In this document: positions 1 to 5,802 of the stretch, piece by piece | How positions within the stretch are numbered: position 1 is the stretch's first letter | Layout: each line of letters begins with the position of its first letter | Assembly: GCA_030637945.1 (NCBI GenBank) | Contig: DAOWFN010000184.1 | Span: forward strand, 1-6,807 | Source: Gammaproteobacteria bacterium | Lineage (GTDB): Bacteria > Pseudomonadota > Gammaproteobacteria > SZUA-229 | Reading direction: 5' to 3' | DNA: 6,807 nucleotides | Notes under the pieces: model-generated | What the model was told of the DNA's origin: nothing | Database searches by the model: none | The model's input: the letters and a program-made list of their open reading frames with translations, nothing else | Program-made: the position numbers and the translations under genes

Positions 1-315
1 GATATTGAGGGTAGTACTACTGAATTAGATATTGGTGTACGCAAAATTTTGGAAGTCGCGGATAGTCCAATAAGACCGTATATTGGGGGTGGTATTGCTC
101 TTATTAATGCTGAGTTTAAGGCAACCAATTTCTTTGTTGCAGACGATGATAACGGTATAGGAATTTGGCTTAATGCTGGTGTTTACTGGACACTTAACCA
201 ACATTTTAACTTAGGGTTAGATTTGCGTTACTCACAGGCGGATGTCACATTATTTAATGTGGAAGGTGATGCGGGCGGGACCCACGTTGGAATCATGCTC
301 GGTTATCACTGGTAA
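1..315 (+). CDS. Outer-membrane beta-barrel protein, C-terminal part (5' end outside window)
   Basis: The reading frame is open from base 1 to the TAA at 313-315, giving the last 104 residues of a longer protein; the true start lies upstream of the window. The segment alternates polar and hydrophobic residues in strands separated by Gly/Asp-rich turns (RPYIGGGIALINAEF, GIWLNAGVYWTL, FNLGLDLRYSQADVTLF, GTHVGIMLGYHW). It ends in an aromatic residue (Trp), as expected of a barrel protein recognised by the BAM machinery. The RPYIGGG strand and the closing GYHW strand are typical of small 8-strand OmpA/OmpW-like barrels of the general outer-membrane beta-barrel family. It should sit in the outer membrane; its substrate or role cannot be told from this part. 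It is convergent with the PepSY gene and is closed by its own terminator. The barrel assignment is firm; the subfamily is not. Confidence 0.8.
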   Translation, partial: DIEGSTTELDIGVRKILEVADSPIRPYIGGGIALINAEFKATNFFVADDDNGIGIWLNAGVYWTLNQHFNLGLDLRYSQADVTLFNVEGDAGGTHVGIMLGYHW

Positions 316-358
316 TAAATATAACAACTTAACTATATTTTTCATTATTCTACATTGG

Positions 359-391
359 CGGCGTCCTTTCTTTATGGCTGCCGTTTTTTTT
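359..391 (+). terminator. Rho-independent terminator of the beta-barrel gene
   Basis: A short GC-rich stem pairs CGGC at 359-362 with GCCG at 380-383, continued by a G-T pair, one mismatch and CC/GG at 365-366 and 376-377, around a 9-nt loop. It is followed directly by eight T residues at 384-391. The T-run is on the + strand side, so it serves the gene ending at 315. I see no equivalent T-run for the convergent PepSY gene on the - strand. Confidence 0.7.
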
Positions 392-462
392 GTGTTGCAA
401 CATTCTATTGACCGTCTGCTTATGGCCGGAAGTTGACGTTCACTTTTTATTATTGAATAGAG

Positions 463-1260
463 TTAAAGCTCGTTTCTATGATGTTTCTGGTAATGCTTTT
501 TCTTACGCATTTTACGGCGGCGACTGTTCCATACCCAAAGACCACTCAATGATAACCAGAGCAGGGCGATAGCGGCTGCGTCCATCAGGTAAACGCCGAA
601 CTGCCCAAAAATTCGACCACTGTGCAGGTCGAGGATGACGCGTTCTAATTTAAGTCCATTTCCGCGATAGGCAGTTAATAGCTGATTACGTTCATTCTCA
701 TCAAGCGTGTATTTTTCTGTCCACATGATGTCTTTATTGGTGATTACATCCCAATCCAGAATATGTTCATCAGCCATGTAATAGAGTGGTTCACTAGTCT
801 CGATGACAGGGCGTTTATATTTCATGCCTAAGCGCTGGATGTTACTGAAGCTTATGCTTGTCGAGACACGTTCGATGAACTCGCCATCATGCGATAACAG
901 GATGATCTCACTGTCCAATGCAACGACGATAAATTGTTCAGCGCCAATGGCACCATGCATCGATTGCTCCAGGCTGGTTATAGCTAAATTGTCGAAGAAT
1001 AATTGATTGTCCCAGGCGCTGATGGTATGTGTATTGGTGCCGTCATCTACGCGATAAGATATTGGTTCATCTTCTGGTTCGATACCGTACCACTTGAGTA
1101 ACCAGGAACTGCTGACAAAGGTTTCATCAAGTTTAAACTTTTCAGTATGGTTTAACATGATGCCTGTTAAGGCAAGCACGATCACCAGGATCAGCGCAAA
1201 TAACCCGACTCGACGATGCCATAAAAAAGCTGTAAATCTTTTTGGTTTACGGTTTGTCAT
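463..1260 (-). CDS. PepSY-type two-helix membrane protein
   Basis: This 265-aa inner-membrane protein has one transmembrane helix near each end (about residues 17-36 and 222-245) and a roughly 185-residue extracytoplasmic region between them. The marks of the PepSY-associated TM family are visible. HRRVG (His15) opens helix 1, LTGIMLNHTEK (His38) closes it, and DLHSGRIFG (His213) precedes helix 2, which ends LSLSGLWVW before a very basic cytoplasmic tail (RRRKMRKKK). Family members take part in transmembrane electron transfer or in siderophore/iron-reductase systems; larger relatives have about four helices, so this is a short version. The three histidines near the membrane faces could ligate haem, but that is inference. 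The ATG is 12 nt after the stop of the upstream FMN-binding gene with no clear Shine-Dalgarno, suggesting translational coupling. I see no terminator after the stop. Confidence 0.8.
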   Translation of the reverse strand: MTNRKPKRFTAFLWHRRVGLFALILVIVLALTGIMLNHTEKFKLDETFVSSSWLLKWYGIEPEDEPISYRVDDGTNTHTISAWDNQLFFDNLAITSLEQSMHGAIGAEQFIVVALDSEIILLSHDGEFIERVSTSISFSNIQRLGMKYKRPVIETSEPLYYMADEHILDWDVITNKDIMWTEKYTLDENERNQLLTAYRGNGLKLERVILDLHSGRIFGQFGVYLMDAAAIALLWLSLSGLWVWNSRRRKMRKKKHYQKHHRNEL

Positions 1261-1272
1261 TTTCGTATCGAG

Positions 1273-1800
1273 TTAAGGGTTTTTCCGCTGGATCGTTTCA
1301 TTCAATAACAAGGCAATCTGTGCCAGTTTTCTTACAGCGCGTACTGACAATGTGGCGCCGGATATATTATCGATCGTTCTATCAAGCTGATGATCGTCTT
1401 TAAGCTTTGCCTGTTTGAACTGATCTGTGAAAAAGTCATGGCGTATTTCCCAGCCCCTACTTTCTCTGAATACCAGTACTTTAACTAGTTCGATCTGGCC
1501 GTTATTGATGACGATGCCAGTGGTAATAAGTTTTTCTTTACCGATCTCTTCCAGCACCCAGGCAGTTTTTTTATCTCGCTGCCAGTAGCGTACACGTAAG
1601 CCTTTGTACTTATGGTCAAGTATTTCTACTATCTGTTTTTTCAGGTCTTTATCCAGCCATAACACATCGGCTTTGGGCGGATTGTTATTAAATACCTGTT
1701 TGATGAAATCAGCTGGTTCCTGATAGACACCGCCTGCATACACGATTGAACTGTGTAACACGATAAGTAAAGCAAGCAGTGTTTTTAGAGGTGATTTCAT
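1273..1800 (-). CDS. Exported FMN-binding domain protein with flavinylation motif
   Basis: A 175-aa protein with a Sec signal peptide (basic MKSPLK, then a Leu-rich core, likely cut after VYA at residue 22), so the mature protein is periplasmic. Its C-terminal half matches the FMN_bind domain: a beta-rich section (LITTGIVINNGQIELVKVLVF, about 91-111) followed by D-N-I-S-G-A-T at 144-150. In this family the final Thr of the [S/T]GAT motif (Thr150 here) is the residue to which ApbE links FMN through a phosphoester bond. It should therefore be a one-protein periplasmic flavin redox carrier. The next gene, 12 nt downstream, encodes a PepSY membrane protein, a likely electron-transfer partner. No good ribosome binding site is seen before the ATG, and an intrinsic terminator lies just upstream, so expression is probably low. 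No apbE gene is in the window. Confidence 0.88.
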   Translation of the reverse strand: MKSPLKTLLALLIVLHSSIVYAGGVYQEPADFIKQVFNNNPPKADVLWLDKDLKKQIVEILDHKYKGLRVRYWQRDKKTAWVLEEIGKEKLITTGIVINNGQIELVKVLVFRESRGWEIRHDFFTDQFKQAKLKDDHQLDRTIDNISGATLSVRAVRKLAQIALLLNETIQRKNP

Positions 1801-1818
1801 AAAGGCGAATTTTACAGC

Positions 1819-1852
1819 AAAAAGCCCAGAGGACGCACTGCATCCTCTGGGC
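1819..1852 (-). terminator. Strong intrinsic terminator between porin and FMN-binding gene
   Basis: Perfect 10-bp arms, GCCCAGAGGA at 1824-1833 and TCCTCTGGGC at 1843-1852, enclose a 9-nt loop. Read on the - strand the hairpin is followed by TTTTT (1823 down to 1819). The orientation shows it terminates transcripts leaving the porin gene. The T-run ends 18 nt before the ATG of the next gene, and I find no convincing promoter between them. Confidence 0.88.
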
Positions 1853-1869
1853 CTGACACAAGAAAGCTT

Positions 1870-3039
1870 TTAGAATTGGTAACCAACACCTAAATTAAAT
1901 CCGTCAAAATCACCGGCGGCATCATTTTGTGCCTGATAATCCGCTTTGATAACAACGTTTTCGTGTGGCCAATAGTTAAAACCGATATCGGTTTGTGATT
2001 TAGATGTGTCACCTGTACCACCGTTATCCCATTCGTTTTGACGAACGAAGATACCAAATTTTGGATTAAGTTTGTACGATGCTTCGATGTAACCACCATC
2101 CTGTGTATCTTTGTTTGCTGTTGATGCACCATCGCCATCGATATCCCAGCTTGCGTACAAACCGGTTAAGGTGATGTCTGCAACGTTCCAGCGGGCGTGA
2201 GCCTCGACTAAAGTTGCTCCATCGATGTCGTCACTGGTATCTTGTGTTATATCATCCTGTACCTGAACAGTACCAGCCAGTTCCAGACCGCTTATCCCGG
2301 TATATTTAACACGTCCTGTTACGGCTAAATTGTCAGCACTGGCTTTAGATGTTTTTTGGCGACCATCACGGATGCTGGTACCACCGTTTAAACCGCTGGT
2401 TAATGCAAGATCATAACTGAAGCCTGAGTCATAGTGGCCCGATAACATCGCGCCACCTTCCCACCACGTTGCAGGAATAATGTTTTTTTCTACGGGGTTG
2501 CGTTCAACGCCGTAGAAAGTAGGGGGTTCGTGGGTCTCGTTTAAAATACCGACCGGGATTAGGAAAATACCGGCATTAACGTTAGTGTTTTCACCGATGT
2601 CGAATTGAACATAAGCCTGTTCGACTTCAACTTCACCGGGTTTGCCATCTGAGCCTGCCTTATCAACAGTGCCATCAGTTTTAAATGTGGATGCTTTACC
2701 ACCACCAGAAAAAGCATGTTCGATTTCAAACTCAGAGAAAAAACGTATATCGTCATTAAACTCATGGTTTACAAAGATGACAAAGCGATGCAGATCGAGT
2801 TCTTTTTTGTCTTTGCCTTGTGTATCACTGCTCAGGTTGTTGTAGTGTAATTCACCGTAACCGCCAATCGTCGTGTCACTTGAACTATTGTTACTATTTT
2901 CTTCAACCTGATCGGCCAACTGATTAAACTGCTCTTGTAAGGCCTTAAATTCTTCGTCGGTTACCGCCAGGGCAGGTTGCATAAGACCGAATGCGATTGA
3001 ACTTGCTAGTACACTTTTAATAATAGATTGTCGTTTCAC
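1870..3039 (-). CDS. Outer-membrane porin, OprO/OprP-like type
   Basis: This 389-aa protein has a signal peptide (KRQ, then a hydrophobic core, cut after ALA at residue 25). A short predicted coiled coil (about 28-48, DEEFKALQEQFNQLADQVEEN) follows, of the kind that precedes trimeric porins, then a Ser/Asn/Asp linker and a long beta-barrel. Barrel strands are seen throughout, from TIGGYGELHYNNL to the closing FNLGVGYQF with its C-terminal Phe. The segment EQAYVQFDIGENTNVNAGIF, followed by PVGILNETHEPP and a conserved WWEGG turn, resembles the phosphate-selective porin O/P superfamily. I would not infer phosphate as substrate. The start is GTG; GGAG at 3047-3050 lies 9 nt upstream and supports it. 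The gene heads a block with the FMN-binding and PepSY genes, has a strong promoter overlapped by Fur-like sites, and is followed by its own terminator. Confidence 0.85.
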   Translation of the reverse strand: MKRQSIIKSVLASSIAFGLMQPALAVTDEEFKALQEQFNQLADQVEENSNNSSSDTTIGGYGELHYNNLSSDTQGKDKKELDLHRFVIFVNHEFNDDIRFFSEFEIEHAFSGGGKASTFKTDGTVDKAGSDGKPGEVEVEQAYVQFDIGENTNVNAGIFLIPVGILNETHEPPTFYGVERNPVEKNIIPATWWEGGAMLSGHYDSGFSYDLALTSGLNGGTSIRDGRQKTSKASADNLAVTGRVKYTGISGLELAGTVQVQDDITQDTSDDIDGATLVEAHARWNVADITLTGLYASWDIDGDGASTANKDTQDGGYIEASYKLNPKFGIFVRQNEWDNGGTGDTSKSQTDIGFNYWPHENVVIKADYQAQNDAAGDFDGFNLGVGYQF

Positions 3040-3046
3040 AACTTGG

Positions 3047-3050
3047 CTCC
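3047..3050 (-). promoter_or_regulatory. Ribosome binding site deciding the porin GTG start
   Basis: GGAG on the - strand, 9 nt before the GTG at 3039-3037. It is the clearest Shine-Dalgarno in the block, in contrast to the two downstream genes, which have none. Confidence 0.65.
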
Positions 3051-3070
3051 AAATGTAGGTTTGTAATATT

Positions 3071-3107
3071 CAGTGACTGTATTTGAGAGGTGCAATAGTC
3101 GTCACTG
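3071..3107 (-). repeat. Inverted repeat in the porin 5' leader
   Basis: CAGTGAC at 3071-3077 and GTCACTG at 3101-3107 are perfect 7-bp arms around a 23-nt loop. They fall between the predicted transcription start (near 3120) and the ribosome binding site, so the porin mRNA could carry a 5' hairpin. A 7-bp repeat of this spacing can also occur by chance. Confidence 0.4.
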
Positions 3108-3126
3108 CTTAAATAATGTGTGGGCT

Positions 3127-3155
3127 ATTATACGCAACGTAAATGCAAATGCAAA
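3127..3155 (-). promoter_or_regulatory. Sigma70-type promoter of the porin gene
   Basis: On the - strand there is TTTGCA (3155-3150) as -35, a 17-nt spacer, and a perfect TATAAT (3132-3127) as -10. The -35 matches 4 of 6 consensus positions. Transcription would start near 3120 and leave a leader of about 80 nt. The -35 overlaps the Fur-like operator. Confidence 0.7.
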
Positions 3156-3176
3156 TGATTCTCATGTAGATTATCA
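3150..3176. promoter_or_regulatory. Overlapping Fur-like operator sites
   Basis: Against the 7-1-7 Fur consensus TGATAAT-N-ATTATCA, bases 3150-3164 (TGCAAATGATTCTCA) match 11 of 14 positions. Bases 3162-3176 match 10 of 14, with a perfect right half ATTATCA. The two sites overlap as in extended Fur boxes and cover the -35 of the porin promoter, the usual geometry for repression by iron-loaded Fur. The divergent gene's promoter is about 80 bp away and is less likely to be controlled from here. Confidence 0.62.
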
Positions 3177-3254
3177 TATGCATTTTGGGATAGCTGGATG
3201 CAAAAGAAGGGGTAGAGTGAAGGAATAATGGCTTTTAACGGGCGATGAAATCGG

Positions 3255-3260
3255 TATAAT
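3255..3260 (+). promoter_or_regulatory. Probable -10 box of the divergent exported-protein gene
   Basis: A perfect TATAAT lies 25 nt before the ATG at 3286. The -35 is poor: the best candidate is TTTTAA at 3233-3238 with a 16-nt spacer. The call rests mainly on the -10 and its position. Confidence 0.45.
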
Positions 3261-3285
3261 TCGTCGAAATTTTCTGGGGTTATTG

Positions 3286-3939
3286 ATGATAAAAGTTATT
3301 GCTGTATCGGGTCTGTTGTTCTTGTGTAACTCTACTGTTATGGCAGGAACAATCGTCGAAATACAAAATAAAGATGAATTGAGCTCAATTTTGACCGATG
3401 GACATCTGGCTCGTTTAGAGATGTCCGGGGCTGAATACGCTATTGTGGATTATAAAAAACACAGTGTTAAGGTCGTTGATCCACAAAAGCAGCAAGTCAT
3501 GTTACTCGACCTGGATGATATAGCCGCTGGAAATGATGCAAATGCCGTTCGTATCTCTATCAATAAGCTTGGTACAGGCAAGATGGTTGCTGGTTATAAA
3601 ACACAGAAATTCCGATATACGGCAAACGGCAAAATGTGTGGTGTCATCTATGGCTCACAAACGGCCTATGAAACACAGGGGATGAAAGAATTGTTTGCTG
3701 CGGTAACAGTCATGATGAATAAACAATACGCTGCACTGGGCGGATTCGCCAGACTGGTTGATGCTTGCACTTTAGCTGGTATGCAGGTGGGAAATTATGT
3801 CAGCACGTTTGGTGTGCCTATGCGAACAGAAAAAAATGGCCGTGTTGAGAGTGAGATCAAAAGTATAAAAACTGGTGTCGAAATACCAGTGGAGACTTTT
3901 GTTATCCCCGCTGCTTATAAAAAAGTTGCAATGAATTAA
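3286..3939 (+). CDS. Small exported protein of unknown function, weakly DUF4412-like
   Basis: A 217-aa protein with a clear signal peptide (MIKVIAVSGLLFLCNSTVMA, cut after residue 20), so it is probably periplasmic. I chose the ATG at 3286 over the TTG just before it because GGGG at 3276-3279 is 6 nt upstream. The mature part starts with beta strands (LARLEMSGAEYAIVDYKKHS, then VKVVDPQKQQVMLLDL). It continues with GTGKMVAGYKTQKFRYTANG around residues 97-115, then a helical stretch and a basic C-terminus. The pattern of a bound or displayed polypeptide with 'IVDYKKHSVKVVDPQKQQ' and 'VAGYKTQKFRY' recalls DUF4412-type secreted proteins, but the match is only by eye. Two Cys (118 and 161) in the mature protein could form a disulfide. 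It is divergent from the porin gene; a shared job is possible but unproven. Confidence 0.75.
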   Translation: MIKVIAVSGLLFLCNSTVMAGTIVEIQNKDELSSILTDGHLARLEMSGAEYAIVDYKKHSVKVVDPQKQQVMLLDLDDIAAGNDANAVRISINKLGTGKMVAGYKTQKFRYTANGKMCGVIYGSQTAYETQGMKELFAAVTVMMNKQYAALGGFARLVDACTLAGMQVGNYVSTFGVPMRTEKNGRVESEIKSIKTGVEIPVETFVIPAAYKKVAMN

Positions 3940-4396
3940 TAAAATAATGTGTGTAAGTTTAAATGTCATCTGATAGATAACAAGTTGAGTTTAGGCTTAG
4001 TATGGCAGAATTAGTCCCTCAAACAGACGTTTAAGATTGTAATTAGTATGAAAATATTGGCTATTAACACTCATAGATAAAAACAAAACGCCATATTGTG
4101 TCATCCTGAACGACAGTGAAGGATCTAGCAAACCTTGTGATATCTATAAGCATTAAGATCCTTCACTGTCGTTCAGGATGACAAACATCAACTAACTAAA
4201 GTTTTTATTTGCACCACAGGGGCATTTGTCGCTTCGCTCGGGCACGCTCATTATGAGGATAGAAAAAGTTTTTGTCTTGACTTGCGGACATAAAAAAACA
4301 AGGTGAGGTGGACAATTCGGCCTATAGATGCATGCCCGGTTGATTACTACTATAGAAGTATATAATTTGCTGCTTGATTAAAAACAGAGAGAAAAT
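3940..4396. other. 457-bp stretch without genes
   Basis: This gap lies between the exported-protein gene (+) and the 3' end of pilU (-). It has no plausible coding frame with a ribosome binding site, no tRNA and no obvious terminator with a T-run. It holds the 28-bp inverted repeat at 4099-4183, a small palindrome CTCAT-T-ATGAG at 4247-4257, and a more GC-rich patch near 4211-4248 that contrasts with its AT-rich surroundings. It may be a landing zone for repeats or the remains of a lost gene; I cannot tell which. Confidence 0.6.
4099..4183. repeat. Perfect 28-bp inverted repeat, probable dispersed palindromic repeat
   Basis: The arms at 4099-4126 and 4156-4183 are exact reverse complements over all 28 bases (each begins TGTCATCCTGAACGACAGTG when read inward) and enclose a 29-nt AT-rich spacer. 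The arm pattern GTCATCCTGAACG...GAAGGATCT resembles short palindromic repeats scattered in many bacterial genomes. There is no T-run, so it is not a classic terminator, and I see no target-site duplication next to the arms. Confidence 0.85.
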
Positions 4397-5551
4397 TTAC
4401 TGTACAGACGGTAAGTCCAGTTCATCTGAAAATGGTTGCTCACCTGATGGTGAAGTTTGCTCCAGCCCCTGATCCCCGTCAAAATTCATTTTCCATTCCA
4501 GATTAGTGCTTGAATCAGCATAAGCTAACGCATTTTTCATTGAGATTTTATCGGCTTTGTATAGATCATAAATAGATTGATCAAAGGTCTGCATGCCTAC
4601 GGTCTCATTTTTTTTCATAACGTCTTTAATTTCATTGAAATTACCTTCACGGATCAATTCAGAAATGTAAGGTGAGTTCAACATCACTTCAACCGCACAG
4701 GCTAGTTTTCCATCATTAGCCGGAACCAGCCGTTGCGATACTATGGCTCTCAAGTTTAACGACAGATCCATCAGTAATTGATCCCGCATATCTTTGGAAG
4801 ACATATTCATAATACGATCCATTGCCTGATTTGAATTCACCGCATGTAAGGTGGTTAAGCATAGATGTCCGGTATCTGCAAAATTGATTGCTGCCTGCAT
4901 AGTTTCCCGATCACGTGCCTCACCGATCATGATTACTTCCGGTGCTTCACGCAGTGCTTCGCGTAATGCATTGTCGTATGACAGCGTATCGAAACCGACC
5001 TCACGTTGAGATATAATGGCTTTATCATGTCTGAACACGAATTCGATAGGGTCTTCGATGGTTAGCATATGGCCACCTGCCTGCTGATTACGGTAATTTA
5101 TCATCGATGCCAGCGTAGTCGACTTACCAGAACCGGTTGAGCCCACTACCAGTATCAGTCCTGTTTTTTCCATAACAATTTTTTTCAGTACCGAAGGTAA
5201 GCCCAACTCATCCAGGCCAGGAATTACCCATTTGATATAACGGATAACCATCGATACTTCGGAGCGTTGTATGAAGATATTGACGCGAAAGCGCCCTACG
5301 TCCGTCAGTGTGAAACTAAGGTTTAATTCTTTGTCTGTTTCAAAATTAATTACTTGCTCTTCTGTCAGCAGGCTATAGGCTAATTTTTTAACCTGACCGG
5401 GTTTAAATGAATTTTTAGCGATGGCAGAGGTTTTGCCATCGAGCTTCATGTTTGGTGGTGCGCCAGTAACGAAGAACAGGTCAGCTGCCTGTTTCTCAGC
5501 CATTATTGTTAGGTAGGGTTCCAGTAATTTAGTTGTTGGTTCTTTGCTCAT
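4397..5551 (-). CDS. pilU: PilU-type pilus retraction ATPase
   Basis: This 384-aa cytoplasmic hexameric ATPase of the PilT/PilU family powers, together with PilT, depolymerisation of type IV pili. An N-terminal PAS-like domain (about 1-110) carries DLFFVTGAPPNMKLDGK. The RecA-like domain shows Walker A GSTGSGKST (137-145, Lys143), the Asp box TIEDPIEF (164-171), Walker B ending VIMIGEARDRET (206-217, catalytic Glu211) and the His box HLCLTTLH (229-236). PilU is preferred over PilT because of length (about 380 aa versus 345), the C-terminal GMQTFDQSIYDLY (319-331) with ALAYADSSTNL, and general similarity to the Pseudomonas protein. An acidic tail of about 25 residues follows the conserved fold. 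GEARD is a small variation on the usual GEVRD/GEIRD. No pilT or other pil gene is in the window. The ATG has only a weak A-rich ribosome binding site. Confidence 0.92.
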   Translation of the reverse strand: MSKEPTTKLLEPYLTIMAEKQAADLFFVTGAPPNMKLDGKTSAIAKNSFKPGQVKKLAYSLLTEEQVINFETDKELNLSFTLTDVGRFRVNIFIQRSEVSMVIRYIKWVIPGLDELGLPSVLKKIVMEKTGLILVVGSTGSGKSTTLASMINYRNQQAGGHMLTIEDPIEFVFRHDKAIISQREVGFDTLSYDNALREALREAPEVIMIGEARDRETMQAAINFADTGHLCLTTLHAVNSNQAMDRIMNMSSKDMRDQLLMDLSLNLRAIVSQRLVPANDGKLACAVEVMLNSPYISELIREGNFNEIKDVMKKNETVGMQTFDQSIYDLYKADKISMKNALAYADSSTNLEWKMNFDGDQGLEQTSPSGEQPFSDELDLPSVQ

Positions 5552-5585
5552 ATTTTATCTTTAGATAACCGTCGATAGCAGGCTG

Positions 5586-5622
5586 TTAAAAATATCACCT
5601 CAGTGAAATTTAGTATTTTTAA
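5586..5622. repeat. AT-only inverted repeat upstream of pilU
   Basis: TTAAAAATA at 5586-5594 and TATTTTTAA at 5614-5622 are perfect 9-bp arms with a 19-nt spacer, starting 35 bp upstream of the pilU ATG. It could be an operator or a leader hairpin of pilU. Being purely A/T it is also easily produced by chance. Confidence 0.35.
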
Positions 5623-5633
5623 TCTAACAAATA

Positions 5634-5646
5634 GTCGCATAGCGAC
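5634..5646. repeat. Small GC-rich hairpin upstream of pilU
   Basis: GTCGC at 5634-5638 and GCGAC at 5642-5646 are separated by 3 nt. It sits 11 bp beyond the AT-rich inverted repeat, in the 251-bp gap between pilU and the acyltransferase gene. The rest of that gap shows no gene and no convincing promoter for pilU. Confidence 0.35.
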
Positions 5647-5802
5647 ACGTTCAACACGCATCCATAGAATGCCTTAAGTGAACAACCGTTGGCTACATTA
5701 AGTAAGAAGTTATGTGTATTGAAAGGGAAATTACTTTAAGCCATGTAACCCTGATTATAGAGCATATAAAATAATTTAAAGGATATTCAAGCTAACAGGG
5801 TG

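Noticed and set aside
242..572. Short + strand open frames across the beta-barrel 3' end, the terminator and the PepSY 3' end
   Set aside because: They run through an intrinsic terminator or antisense to a real gene and have no ribosome binding site or family resemblance.
1890..2765. Two open frames on the - strand inside the porin gene (1890-2138 and 2559-2765)
   Set aside because: They share the strand but are out of frame with the porin, whose signal peptide, barrel strands and C-terminal Phe are convincing; the alternative proteins show no domain.
3772..3969. Open frame on the - strand overlapping the end of the exported-protein gene
   Set aside because: It lies almost wholly antisense to a better supported gene with signal peptide and ribosome binding site, and shows no recognisable domain.
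4099..4183. The 28-bp inverted repeat considered as a CRISPR repeat pair or transposon ends
   Set aside because: There are only two copies in opposite orientation, no further spacer-repeat units, no transposase and no visible target-site duplication.
4340..4366. Promoter-like TTGATT and TATAAT on the + strand
   Set aside because: The spacer is only 15 nt and nothing downstream on that strand is a gene; it would point into pilU antisense. Most likely chance in AT-rich DNA.
5748..5801. ACCCTG and CAGGGT arms downstream of the acyltransferase gene, considered as its terminator
   Set aside because: The arms are only 6 bp with a 42-nt loop and no T-run on the - strand.
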